Below, one piece after another: positions 53,000-61,498 of a DNA stretch of 64,000 bases (position 1 is its first letter; each line of letters begins with the position of its first letter). The notes beneath the pieces are model-generated. The model saw only the letters and a list, made by a program, of their open reading frames with translations. It ran no database searches and had not been told where the DNA came from. Source of the DNA: Pseudomonas azerbaijanoccidentalis (lineage in GTDB: Bacteria > Pseudomonadota > Gammaproteobacteria > Pseudomonadales > Pseudomonadaceae); NCBI RefSeq assembly GCF_019145495.1, contig NZ_JAHSTU010000010.1:124001-188000 (forward strand), written 5' to 3'. The position numbers and the translations under genes are program-made.

Positions 53000-53189
53000 G
53001 GTCTGGGCGTGGTCTTTTCTAAGGTCTTGGTAAAGAGTAAAGCGGCAGATTATAGCTGTCGTGCCTCCCGACTAACAGCGGTGACGGGCGGATGGTCGAA
53101 ATGGAAGGCAATTTGCCGACGTTCAGCCGGGATTAAGCTGCAAATTGTTATCATCACGACTCAATCAGCCCTGATAAACATCGTTCATC

Positions 53190-53885
53190 ATGTCCAATCT
53201 GACTGCCCGAACGTCTGCCACGAGCCTGCCCACGGGTCTTGCGGACGCGTTTTTCGACCGCGATGCGCAAATTCTGGCGAAGGATCTGCTGGGCAAAGTG
53301 ATTCGTCATCGGGTGGGCGATCTGTGGCTCAGCGCCCGCATCATCGAGACTGAAGCCTATTACTGCGCCGAAAAAGGCAGCCACGCCTCCCTCGGTTACA
53401 CAGAAAAACGTAAGGCTTTGTTTCTGGATGGCGGACACATCTATATGTATTACGCCCGCGGCGGCGACTCCTTGAACTTCAGCGCACAAGGCCCGGGTAA
53501 TGCGGTGCTGATCAAATCGGCCTATCCGTGGGTGGACGAAGTCAGCGGGCCGTCGAGCCTGGCGCAGATGCTGCTGAATAATCCAGACGCCCAGGGCCGC
53601 CCTCGCCCGTCGCAAAAACTCTGCGCCGGCCAGACGTTGCTGTGTAAATCTCTGGGTTTGAAGGTGCCGGTGTGGGACGCCAAGCGTTTCGACCATGAGG
53701 TGTTGTTGGTGGAAGACGTCGGCCAGACACCCGCCCACATCATCCAGACCACGCGCCTGGGCATCCCCCATGGGCGCGATGAACACTTGATGTATCGCTT
53801 TGTCGATGCGGCGTACGCGGCTCATTGCACGCGGAACCCGCTTCGACGGGGGCAGGTCGAAGGTCGCGATTACATTTTGCTGTGA
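53190..53885 (+). CDS. mpg: 3-methyladenine DNA glycosylase (AAG/MPG family)
   Basis: A 231-residue alkyl-base DNA glycosylase. LAKDLLGKVIRH, RIIETEAYYCAEKGSHAS (catalytic Glu region), YMYYARGGDSLNFSAQGPG and the end RGQVEGRDYILL match the AAG family found in Bacillus and many pseudomonads. It removes alkylated purines. It is divergent from proA and followed by REP DNA. Confidence 0.9.
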   Translation: MSNLTARTSATSLPTGLADAFFDRDAQILAKDLLGKVIRHRVGDLWLSARIIETEAYYCAEKGSHASLGYTEKRKALFLDGGHIYMYYARGGDSLNFSAQGPGNAVLIKSAYPWVDEVSGPSSLAQMLLNNPDAQGRPRPSQKLCAGQTLLCKSLGLKVPVWDAKRFDHEVLLVEDVGQTPAHIIQTTRLGIPHGRDEHLMYRFVDAAYAAHCTRNPLRRGQVEGRDYILL

Positions 53886-53890
53886 ACAAA

Positions 53891-53974
53891 ACCCCGGTAG
53901 GAGCTGCCGCAGGCTGCGATCTTTTGCCTTTCAAAGATCAAGAGATCGCAGCCTGCGGCAGCTCCTACCGGGGT
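53891..53974. repeat. REP inverted pair, opposite head-tail order
   Basis: Here the arms face with the GATCTTTT ends inside and the GGTAGGAGCT ends outside, the reverse of most pairs in the window; both outer ends carry ACCCCGGT. Confidence 0.9.
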
Positions 53975-54001
53975 CACCAATGAAAAAGTGGAGTGGTTTT
54001 T

Positions 54002-55318
54002 ATGGGCCAATGGCTCGATAGCGTGACCGGTTGGTTGACGGTCAACCCGCAATGGCTGGCGGCGGCGGTGTTCATCGTGGCCTTTGTCGAATGCCTGGCG
54101 ATTGCCGGCCTGATCGTGCCCGGCACGGTTTTGCTGTTCGCCGTCGCCGTGCTGGCCGGCAGTGGCGCGCTGTCACTGAGCGAAACGCTGTTGCTGGGCT
54201 TCGTCGCCGGGGTGCTGGGGGACGTGGTGTCGTACTTTCTCGGCCGCCACTTCCATCAGAACATCCGGCGTCTGCCGGGTTTGCGCCATCACCCGGAATG
54301 GATCGCCGGCGCCGAGTCGTACTTCCAGCGCTACGGCATCGCCAGCCTGCTGGTCGGACGCTTTATCGGCCCATTGCGCCCTATGCTGCCCATGGTGGCC
54401 GGCATGTTCGACATGCCCTTCCCACGGTTCTTCGCCGTCAGCCTGTTGGCGGGTGCGGGATGGTCGGTAGCGTACTTGTTGCCGGGCTGGGCCACGGGTG
54501 CAGCTATCCGCTTGCCACTGCCCGAAGGCTTCTGGCCGCAGGCCGGGATCGTGGCCGGCAGCATTGCGGTGATGGTCGGCTTGAGTGCGACCAGCAGCCT
54601 GCGCCGACACCGCAACGCCACGGTGTTCATTAGTGCGATGAGCTTGCTGATTCTCGGTGGACTGTTCATCGGCTATCCGCACCTGACCGCACTGGATCAA
54701 GGTGTGATGACGCTGGTGCAGGAACATCGCAAGCCCGCGCTGGATGAAGTGGCCGTGATCCTCACGCTGATCGGCGAGTTCCGCAACATGCTGCTGTTCA
54801 GCAGCTTGCTGGTCGCGCTGTTGCTGATCACCCGGCAATGGCGTCCGGCAGCCTTCGCCATTGGCACACTGCTCTTTACCGCACTGGCCAACACGGCCAC
54901 GAAAAATTTCTTCGCCCGCGTGCGTCCGGAAGTGTTGAGCGACCCGCTGACCAGCTACAGCATGCCCAGCGGGCATGCCTCCGGCTCATTTGCACTGTTC
55001 CTCACCCTTGCCGTGCTGGCCGGTCGCGGGCAACCGCCACGGATGCGCCTGACCTGGTTGCTGGTGGCGTGCTTGCCGGCGATGGCGATTGCCTTGTCGC
55101 GGGTGTACTTGGGCGCCCATTGGCCGACCGATGTCCTGGCCGGCGCAATGCTGGCGTCGTGCGTCTGCGCGGCCAGCCTGTGGCTGAGTCAGCGCAAGGC
55201 ACCGCTCAACCCCATGCCGCCGAAAATCTGGTGGCTGATTTTACCGTCCCTGGTGGCGCTGTTCGGGTTCTTCGTATTGCGGCATTTACCGCACACGATG
55301 TTGCGGTATGCCTATTAA
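54002..55318 (+). CDS. DedA-PAP2 fusion membrane phosphatase
   Basis: A 438-residue inner-membrane protein joining two families. Residues 1-200 are DedA/VTT (VFIVAFVECLAIAGLIVPG, GRFIGPLRPMLPMVAGMFDMP). Residues about 215-405 are a PAP2 lipid phosphatase with all three motifs: KNFFARVRP, PSGH and SRVYLGAHWPTD. DedA proteins help move undecaprenyl phosphate or phospholipids across the membrane and PAP2 enzymes dephosphorylate such lipids, so lipid-carrier recycling is a reasonable inference. GGAG precedes the ATG. A terminator follows. Confidence 0.9.
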   Translation: MGQWLDSVTGWLTVNPQWLAAAVFIVAFVECLAIAGLIVPGTVLLFAVAVLAGSGALSLSETLLLGFVAGVLGDVVSYFLGRHFHQNIRRLPGLRHHPEWIAGAESYFQRYGIASLLVGRFIGPLRPMLPMVAGMFDMPFPRFFAVSLLAGAGWSVAYLLPGWATGAAIRLPLPEGFWPQAGIVAGSIAVMVGLSATSSLRRHRNATVFISAMSLLILGGLFIGYPHLTALDQGVMTLVQEHRKPALDEVAVILTLIGEFRNMLLFSSLLVALLLITRQWRPAAFAIGTLLFTALANTATKNFFARVRPEVLSDPLTSYSMPSGHASGSFALFLTLAVLAGRGQPPRMRLTWLLVACLPAMAIALSRVYLGAHWPTDVLAGAMLASCVCAASLWLSQRKAPLNPMPPKIWWLILPSLVALFGFFVLRHLPHTMLRYAY

Positions 55319-55346
55319 GCGCTGCGCAGCTCGGTTCCGATGCCAA

Positions 55347-55379
55347 ACAAAAACCCCAACTGAACGTTGGGGTTTTTGT
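55347..55379. terminator. bidirectional terminator after the DedA-PAP2 gene
   Basis: CAAAAACCCCAAC pairs with GTTGGGGTTTTTG, with A and T runs on each side, between convergent genes. Confidence 0.9.
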
Positions 55380-55388
55380 TATTTGAAC

Positions 55389-55556
55389 TTAGTTGGAGCT
55401 CCACTGACGCTTACGCTTTTCCAGAATCAGTGCATCTGCCAATTGGCACGCTGTTGCAGCGGTGTCTTCAAAAGACTGACCGAGGCTGGCCTGCTTGAGC
55501 AGGTAACCCACCGCAGCGGCTTCCCAAGCGGAGCGTTCGTGTAAGTAGATGGTCAT
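55389..55556 (-). CDS. small protein, 55 aa
   Basis: A short gene reading MTIYLHERSAWEAAAVGYLL then KQASLGQSFEDTAATACQLA and ending EKRKRQWSSN. AAGGA lies nine bases before the ATG and the bidirectional terminator lies just past its stop, so it is a well-formed transcription unit. I do not recognise it. It looks helical and soluble, with a basic tail; proteins of this size and style are common and uncharacterised in Pseudomonas. Confidence 0.65.
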   Translation of the reverse strand: MTIYLHERSAWEAAAVGYLLKQASLGQSFEDTAATACQLADALILEKRKRQWSSN

Positions 55557-55673
55557 GGCATTAAATCCTTTTAGACATTGAAATGGCCCACTTCATATGA
55601 GCAACCTCAACCTAGAGGAGTCAGCATCGACACGCAATGCTGGCGAACCTGCCGAATGTTTGCCAAATACTGC

Positions 55674-56264
55674 TCAGGCAAACAACTCGCCCTGCAACTC
55701 ATCCAGCAACGCTTGTATCGCATCCAACCGTTGTTGCGGATCATCAAGTTGCAGCAGGTCGATCTTGTCCAGTTCGGCGAAGGGCAACAGGTAAGCCAAC
55801 TGATTGGCCAGCGACTGTTGGCCGGTGGCTTCGGTGCCCATGTTCAGCGCTTCGACCATCGGGTGTTCCGCCAAAGCCTTGAGCAATGCCACCAGATCGT
55901 CGTCTTCGTCTTGTAGCGGCTGTTCTGGTTCCTCGTCCAACCATTCGACCTCAGCCAGAATCAACTGGTCACGCTGCAACTCGGTACTCACTACGTTGAA
56001 GCGCCGAGCGCCCTGAACCCGAATCCCCAGCAGACCATTATCCTGGGTCTTGAAATCAGTGATCAGCGCTTCACAGCCCACCAATGCGTACCCAGCCGGG
56101 GCGATACCGACTTCTTCGCCATCAAGAATGCACACCACACCGAAGCCGCCGCCCTGTTTCATGCAGCGTCCGATCATGTCCAGGTAGCGCGCCTCGAAAA
56201 TCTGCAAGTCGAGGATGCAACCGGGAAACAGCACTGTGTTCAGCGGGAAAAGCGGCAGGTTCAT
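55674..56264 (-). CDS. LON N-terminal-domain (substrate-binding-like) protein
   Basis: A 196-residue protein made almost wholly of the Lon N-terminal domain: LPLFPLNTVLFPGCILDLQI, FEARYLDMIGRCMKQ and GCEALITDF. It lacks the ATPase and protease parts of Lon, as do its stand-alone relatives. A role in recognising misfolded or specific proteins is inferred. The ATG at 56264 has AGGA seven bases upstream; an ATG six bases earlier is too close. It lies 11 bases after lrgB. Confidence 0.88.
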   Translation of the reverse strand: MNLPLFPLNTVLFPGCILDLQIFEARYLDMIGRCMKQGGGFGVVCILDGEEVGIAPAGYALVGCEALITDFKTQDNGLLGIRVQGARRFNVVSTELQRDQLILAEVEWLDEEPEQPLQDEDDDLVALLKALAEHPMVEALNMGTEATGQQSLANQLAYLLPFAELDKIDLLQLDDPQQRLDAIQALLDELQGELFA

Positions 56265-56275
56265 AGACATTTCCT

Positions 56276-56992
56276 TTACACCACCATCGACACCGCCAAC
56301 GGCAGCAACACCGCCGTGGCCACGCCCATCAAACTCATCGCCAGCGCCGCGAAGGCGCCACATTCTTCACTTTCCTGCATTGCCACCGCCGTGCCGACCG
56401 CATGGGCGGTCATGCCCAGCGCCATGCCCCGGGCTTCAGGGCTGTGGACACCGAGACGGGTCAGCAGACTCGGGCCAAAGATCGCGCCGATCACACCGGT
56501 GATCAACACGAACACCGCTGCCAACGCCGCGACACCACCAATCTGCTCGGCCACCAGCATGGCAATCGGCGAGGTGACCGACTTCGGCGCCATGGTCATC
56601 AGGATCATGTGCTCGGCACCAAACCACCACCCCAGCAGCACGCCCAGAACCGTGGCGAGCACTCCGCCTATCACCAGCGTAGTAAAAATCGGCCAGAACA
56701 ACTGCCGAATCCGCCGCAGATTGAGGTAAAGCGGCACCGCCAGCGCGACTGTCGCCGGACCGAGCAGGATGCTGAGGATCTCGGTGCTCTTGCGGTACTC
56801 GGCATAGGTCAGGCCGCAGCCCACCAACACACCGATTACCAGCAACATGGAGACCAGCACCGGTTGCAAAAAGATCCAGCGGGTTTTCTCGTACGCCGCC
56901 AGCACAAGCTGATAGGCACCGAGGGTGATGCCGATGCCGAACAGCGGATGATGAATTACCGACGCCCAGGCGCCGTGCCAGTCGAAGATCAT
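56276..56992 (-). CDS. lrgB: LrgB/CidB-family membrane protein
   Basis: A 238-residue polytopic protein of the LrgB/CidB family (YohK-like). GCGLTYAEYRKSTEILSILLGPATVALAVPLY, seen in parts, and FGPSLLTRLGVHSPEARGMALG and HAVGTA are conserved. LrgAB and CidAB affect murein hydrolase activity and in some organisms carry pyruvate or glycolate. Its start overlaps lrgA by 4 bases. Confidence 0.92.
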   Translation of the reverse strand: MIFDWHGAWASVIHHPLFGIGITLGAYQLVLAAYEKTRWIFLQPVLVSMLLVIGVLVGCGLTYAEYRKSTEILSILLGPATVALAVPLYLNLRRIRQLFWPIFTTLVIGGVLATVLGVLLGWWFGAEHMILMTMAPKSVTSPIAMLVAEQIGGVAALAAVFVLITGVIGAIFGPSLLTRLGVHSPEARGMALGMTAHAVGTAVAMQESEECGAFAALAMSLMGVATAVLLPLAVSMVV

Positions 56993-57351
56993 TGGCCGTC
57001 CTCAGGATGAACGTGGCGTTTGACCAGACGCTGCATCAGCACACCCGCAAAGGCCATCGACAGCAGCAGCGACAAAAACAGCGCGCCCACAATGGCCCAG
57101 AAGTCCGCGGCAATGTCCGCGGCATACACCATCACGCCCACGGCCGGCGGCACCAGCAACAAGGGCAGGTAGCGCAACAGACTGCTGGCCGCCAGGTTCA
57201 GCGGCTCACCCACCTGACCGCGGCTGATCAGGAACACCAGCAACAACAGCAGGCCGATGATCGGCCCCGGCAGGAATGGCAAAAACAAATGGTTGATCGC
57301 AGTGCCGAGCAATTGGAACAGCACCAGCCAGGTCAGGCCACGTAACAACAT
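56989..57351 (-). CDS. lrgA: LrgA/CidA-family membrane protein
   Basis: A 120-residue holin-like protein with four hydrophobic segments; FLPGPIIGLLLLLVFL and LFVPPAVGVM-like LLVPPAVGVMVY are the family motifs. GGGAG precedes the ATG. It is the partner of lrgB and the first gene of a short minus-strand unit (lrgA-lrgB-Lon-N gene). Confidence 0.92.
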   Translation of the reverse strand: MLLRGLTWLVLFQLLGTAINHLFLPFLPGPIIGLLLLLVFLISRGQVGEPLNLAASSLLRYLPLLLVPPAVGVMVYAADIAADFWAIVGALFLSLLLSMAFAGVLMQRLVKRHVHPEDGQ

Positions 57352-57545
57352 CTTTCATCTCCCGCTCATCCATCACCCGCATTGGCCCGGGCATTATAAG
57401 CATGCCTGCCGTATACATCGGCATTCGCCAAAAGCATGGTCGGTTGACCGGAGCAATTTGCCATGTTGATCTAAAGTGGTAATCCGGGAGGTCAAATCTC
57501 CAGCCAATCACAACTATAAAACCGATGAACCCAAGGAGAGTCTCA

Positions 57546-58001
57546 ATGCCCTATGTTCCAGTTGCAGAGCTCAATGATTATGTCGGCAAGGAACTTGGAC
57601 GTTCCGAATGGCTCACTATCGATCAGGAGCGTATCAACCTGTTCGCCGAAGCCACAGGGGATTATCAGTTCATCCATGTCGACCCGGTCAAAGCCGCGCA
57701 AACGCCATTTGGCAGCACCATTGCCCACGGTTTCCTGTCGCTGTCGCTGATTCCAAAACTGATGGAAGACATTCTCGTCCTGCCTGAAGGCCTGAAAATG
57801 GTGGTCAACTATGGCCTGGACAGCGTGCGCTTCATTCAGCCGGTCAAGGTCAATTCCAAAGTGCGCCTCAAGGTCGACCTGACCGAAGTCACCGAGAAAA
57901 AACCCGGCCAATGGCTGCTCAAGGCCACCGCCACCCTGGAAATCGAAGGCTCGGACAAACCGGCGTATATCGCCGAACCGTTGTCACTCTGCTTCGTGTA
58001 A
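57546..58001 (+). CDS. MaoC-family (R)-specific enoyl hydratase
   Basis: A 151-residue hot-dog hydratase. The catalytic motif DYQFIHVDPVKAAQTPFGST, then IAHGFLSLSLIPKL, gives the Asp/His pair of MaoC and PhaJ enzymes. It hydrates trans-2-enoyl-CoA. AAGGAGAG precedes the ATG at 57546. It is divergent from lrgA and has no pathway partners nearby, so the physiological substrate is open. Confidence 0.9.
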   Translation: MPYVPVAELNDYVGKELGRSEWLTIDQERINLFAEATGDYQFIHVDPVKAAQTPFGSTIAHGFLSLSLIPKLMEDILVLPEGLKMVVNYGLDSVRFIQPVKVNSKVRLKVDLTEVTEKKPGQWLLKATATLEIEGSDKPAYIAEPLSLCFV

Positions 58002-58114
58002 ACCTTCCCGGATGCGAAGCAGCTCACGCTGTTTCGCGCTCCCAGCTTTTCTATCGGCTGTATATGGACACATAGCTGCGGCATACTCGGTCGCCTAATT
58101 GCCCGGAACCCGCT

Positions 58115-59833
58115 ATGCGCTCACTTGCACTCATTGCCTTGACCCTGATGCTCACCGCTTGCGGTGACGGCGAATCGCTGCTGCCCCCTGACGCCCGCCT
58201 GCCGGACGGCGGACGCTATCGTGGCGACATGGTCGATGGGTTATTGCAAGGCCAGGGCCGGATCGACTACCCGAACGGCAGCTGGTACGCCGGTCAGTTC
58301 GACAAAGGCCAATGGCACGGCCAGGGTGAATGGCACGGCAGCAATGGCGAGGTCTTTCGCGGCCAATTCAATCAGGGGCTGTTCGACGGTCAAGGCACCC
58401 TGACCACCAATGGCAGCAGTTACAACGGCGGTTTCAAACTCGGCCGTCGCGACGGCGAAGGCACCCTCAAAGAAAACGGCATGACCTACCGCGGCGAATT
58501 CAAGTCCGATCAATTTTCCGGGCTCGGTCGCCTTGAACTCGAAGACGGCAGCGCCTACCAAGGCCAGTTCGCCCACGGCAAACCCAACGGTGAAGGCCAG
58601 CGGGGTGACGCCAGCGGCAACCAGTTCAGCGGGCATTTCGTCGACGGTCAGCTCGAAGGCAAGGGAACATTCAACAGCGCCGACGGCGATATCTACGTCG
58701 GCGGTTTCAAAAACAATCAACTGCACGGCAAAGGGCGCTACGAAAACGCCGATGGCGACGTCTGGCTCGGCCAATTCAAGGAAGGCTCGCTCAACGGCAA
58801 AGGCGAATTGATCGGCGCAGACGGCAGCCATTACATCGGCCACTTCAGCGATTGGCGCTTCAGCGGTCAGGGCCGCCTGAATCTGGCCGATGGCAGTTTC
58901 TACACAGGCCAGTTCGACAGCGACAGCTATCAGGGTCGCGGCACCCTGGTGCTGACCGATGGCTCAGTGCTCAGCGGTACGTGGGTCAATGGCCAGCGCG
59001 TGCGCGATGCCGATGGCAAGTTGCTGCCCGACACCCTCGAACTCGGCCTGCTGGCCCAAGGTCGCCTGCTCGATGAAGCCTTGAGCAACGTACCGGCCTC
59101 GACGCCAGCGGTTGAGCTGTACACCCTGACCCTCGGCGGCGATGGCAAACAGAGTGTGTTCCTGCGCGAGTCCGACTACGTCGCCAACATGCTCACCAGT
59201 CGCTTCGGCGCCTTTGGCCAGATTCGCCTGGTCAACCATCGCGACCACCTCGGCGATCGGCCGATGGCCACCCGGGAGAATCTGCGCCGCGCCGCATTGA
59301 CCCTGGCCGAACGCAGCGGTCCCGAAGATCTGGTGTTCATCTACCTGACCAGCCACGGCACCAGCGAACACGAACTGGTGCTCGACCAGCCACGCATGGA
59401 GCTGGCCGATCTGCCGGCCGATGAACTGGCGGCCGTCCTCGCCCCGCTGAAAAATCGCGACAAGATCATTGTGATTTCGTCCTGCTATTCCGGCGGGTTC
59501 ATCCCCGCCCTCAAAGATGAGCGCACGCTGATCATGACCGCCTCACGGGCCGACCGCGTTTCGTTCGGCTGCTCCGAAGAGGCCAACTTCACCTACTTCG
59601 GTGATGCCTTGTTCGCCCAGGCGCTGAACCAGACCGATGACCTGGAGCAAGCCTTCAAACTGGCCAAGGCCACCGTCGCCGAGCGGGAGCTGGCCGACAA
59701 TTTCGAAGCCTCCGAGCCACAGATCTGGGCACCGAAAACCGTACTCTCGCATTGGCAGCTTTTGCGTAAACAACAGGCACGAAAAGCGCTACAAAGTGTC
59801 TCCATTGACAACAAGGACGCAAAGAACAACTAA
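58115..59833 (+). CDS. MORN-repeat lipoprotein with C13 caspase-like peptidase domain
   Basis: A 572-residue lipoprotein (lipobox LTAC, Cys16). Residues about 29-300 are eleven MORN repeats of 22-23 residues (pattern YxGxFxxGxxxGxGxxxxxDG) plus a partial twelfth. A C13 peptidase domain follows (about 330-520) with the catalytic His414 in TSHG and Cys457 in SSCYSGG, the clan CD dyad shared with legumain and caspases. MORN repeats often bind membranes or proteins. It is periplasm-facing. The partner gene 27 bases downstream is an SDR. Substrate and role are unknown; an eukaryotic-like proteolytic switch in the envelope is the inference. Confidence 0.88.
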   Translation: MRSLALIALTLMLTACGDGESLLPPDARLPDGGRYRGDMVDGLLQGQGRIDYPNGSWYAGQFDKGQWHGQGEWHGSNGEVFRGQFNQGLFDGQGTLTTNGSSYNGGFKLGRRDGEGTLKENGMTYRGEFKSDQFSGLGRLELEDGSAYQGQFAHGKPNGEGQRGDASGNQFSGHFVDGQLEGKGTFNSADGDIYVGGFKNNQLHGKGRYENADGDVWLGQFKEGSLNGKGELIGADGSHYIGHFSDWRFSGQGRLNLADGSFYTGQFDSDSYQGRGTLVLTDGSVLSGTWVNGQRVRDADGKLLPDTLELGLLAQGRLLDEALSNVPASTPAVELYTLTLGGDGKQSVFLRESDYVANMLTSRFGAFGQIRLVNHRDHLGDRPMATRENLRRAALTLAERSGPEDLVFIYLTSHGTSEHELVLDQPRMELADLPADELAAVLAPLKNRDKIIVISSCYSGGFIPALKDERTLIMTASRADRVSFGCSEEANFTYFGDALFAQALNQTDDLEQAFKLAKATVAERELADNFEASEPQIWAPKTVLSHWQLLRKQQARKALQSVSIDNKDAKNN

Positions 59834-59860
59834 GCTGAACAGTATCAAGGGAGAAACACT

Positions 59861-60502
59861 ATGTACTTGACGCCTCAGCATGTGCTGCTTGCCGGAGCCA
59901 CCGGTTTGACCGGTGAGCACCTTCTTGATCGCCTGCTTAACGAGCCTACGATTAGCCGGGTATTGGCGCCCTCACGCCGGCCTTTGGCCAAGCATCCCCA
60001 TCTTGAAAACCCGGTCGGCGACCCGGCGGTGTTTCTGCCGCAGCTGAACGGCCGTGTCGACATCGCCTACTGCTGCCTGGGCACCACCATCAAACAGGCG
60101 GGCTCGGAGCAGGCGTTTCGCGCGGTGGATCTGGACATGGTCGTGGCCTTCGCCAAGCGCGCTCGGGAGATGGGTGCGCGGCACCTGATCGTGATCAGTG
60201 CACTGGGGGCCGATCGCCGATCCTCGATTTTCTACAACAAGGTCAAAGGCGAGATGGAGCACGCATTGCGGGCGCAGGACTGGCCGCAGCTGACCATTTG
60301 CCGCCCTTCAGTGTTGCTGGGCGAACGCACTGAGCCACGCTTGGGCGAAAAAATCGCCGGCCCTTTGTCGCGGTTGATCCCGGGCAAATACCACGGCATC
60401 GAAGCCTGCCAACTGGCGCGTGCGATGTGGCGTCTGGCGCTAGAGGAACAGGATGGGGTCAGGATTGTCGAGTCGGATGAGTTGAGGAAATTGGGTAAAT
60501 AA
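59861..60502 (+). CDS. atypical SDR / NAD(P)H-binding oxidoreductase (HTATIP2-like)
   Basis: A 213-residue Rossmann protein. The N-terminal LLAGATGLTGEHLLDRLL is the dinucleotide motif; SALGADRRSSIFYNKVKGEME has the YxxxK active pair and RPSVLLGERTEPR follows. This is the HTATIP2/atypical SDR type common in bacteria, of unknown substrate. GGGAG precedes the ATG. It is likely co-transcribed with the MORN-C13 gene. Confidence 0.85.
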   Translation: MYLTPQHVLLAGATGLTGEHLLDRLLNEPTISRVLAPSRRPLAKHPHLENPVGDPAVFLPQLNGRVDIAYCCLGTTIKQAGSEQAFRAVDLDMVVAFAKRAREMGARHLIVISALGADRRSSIFYNKVKGEMEHALRAQDWPQLTICRPSVLLGERTEPRLGEKIAGPLSRLIPGKYHGIEACQLARAMWRLALEEQDGVRIVESDELRKLGK

Positions 60503-60506
60503 GATC

Positions 60507-60582
60507 AAAAGATCGCAGCCTTCGGCAGCTCCTACATGGGAATACCATCTCCTGTAGGAGCTGCCGAAGGCTGCGATCTTTT
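60507..60582. repeat. REP inverted pair (GATCGCAGCC family)
   Basis: Five bases after the SDR stop codon, between convergent genes. T-rich on the right side (GATCTTTTGCTTTTTT), a possible terminator. Confidence 0.9.
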
Positions 60583-60588
60583 GCTTTT

Positions 60589-60873
60589 TTACAACCCACC
60601 CGTCGCCTGAAAACTCACGCCGATCACCGTCAGCAACGACAACGGCAACAGCAGCGTGTCGAGCAACGCACTGGCCGGCAGATCGACACCCGGATAACTC
60701 GGCGCTTGCGCCCCGAAACGATCCATCGCGCAACAACCGCCATTCATCGCATACAAATCCAGCCGCGTCCCGGCGTACACCACCGGCGCCCCAGGCTTGG
60801 CCGCATCCAGCGTGCGCGCCGTGGCGCACCCGGCCAACTGCAAGGCCAGCAAAATCACCAGCAGCTTATTCAT
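60589..60873 (-). CDS. YceK/YidQ-family lipoprotein
   Basis: A 94-residue lipoprotein with lipobox LAGC (Cys16), the motif YAGTRLDLYAMNGGCC, a proline-rich turn and a C-terminal hydrophobic helix (LLDTLLLPLSLLTVIG). This matches the YceK/YidQ family of small outer-membrane lipoproteins of unknown role. Its start overlaps the end of ubiX by 8 bases. Confidence 0.85.
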   Translation of the reverse strand: MNKLLVILLALQLAGCATARTLDAAKPGAPVVYAGTRLDLYAMNGGCCAMDRFGAQAPSYPGVDLPASALLDTLLLPLSLLTVIGVSFQATGGL

Positions 60874-61498
60874 CGCTGGTCAGATGGTGCTCGCCCCAAC
60901 GCGGCAGCATGTCCTGGGGAATGTTCAGCAGGTTGAGAATCCGCGCGACGACGAAGTCGATCAAGTCGTCGATGGTTTGCGGCTGATGATAAAAGCCCGG
61001 CGACGCCGGCAATATCGTCACGCCCATGTTCGACAACTTGAGCATGTGCTCCAGATGAATGCTCGAATACGGCGCTTCACGGGGCACCAGAATCAGTTGC
61101 CGACGCTCCTTGAGCGTGACGTCGGCCGCCCGCTCAATCAGGTTATTGCAGGCGCCGGTGGCGATAGCCGACAAGGTGCCCGTCGAGCACGGCACCACCA
61201 CCATTGCCGCCGGTGCGCCAGAGCCCGAGGCCACCGGCGACATCCAGTCTTCCTTGCCATAGACGCGAATCTGCCCGGCAGCAGCACCGGTGTATTCGGT
61301 GAGGAAGGCCTGCATCATTTGCGGCTTGGCTGGCAACGTGACGTCGGTTTCGGTGGCCATCACCAGTTGCGCAGCCTTGGAAATCAGGAAATGCACTTCG
61401 CGGTCTTCGCGCACCAGGCAGTCCAGCAGGCGCAAGCCGTACTGGGCGCCGGAAGCGCCGGTCATCGCCAGCGTGATGCGGTCCGGACCGTTGTTCAT
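60866..61498 (-). CDS. ubiX: flavin prenyltransferase UbiX
   Basis: A 210-residue enzyme that makes prenylated FMN for the decarboxylase UbiD in ubiquinone synthesis. LAMTGASGAQYGLRLLDCL, VVVPCSTGTLSAIATGACNNLIERAADV and RREAPYSSIHLEHMLKL-like VPREAPYSSIHLEHM are diagnostic. The ATG at 61498 overlaps the mpl stop (ATGA). Confidence 0.95.
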   Translation of the reverse strand: MNNGPDRITLAMTGASGAQYGLRLLDCLVREDREVHFLISKAAQLVMATETDVTLPAKPQMMQAFLTEYTGAAAGQIRVYGKEDWMSPVASGSGAPAAMVVVPCSTGTLSAIATGACNNLIERAADVTLKERRQLILVPREAPYSSIHLEHMLKLSNMGVTILPASPGFYHQPQTIDDLIDFVVARILNLLNIPQDMLPRWGEHHLTSDE

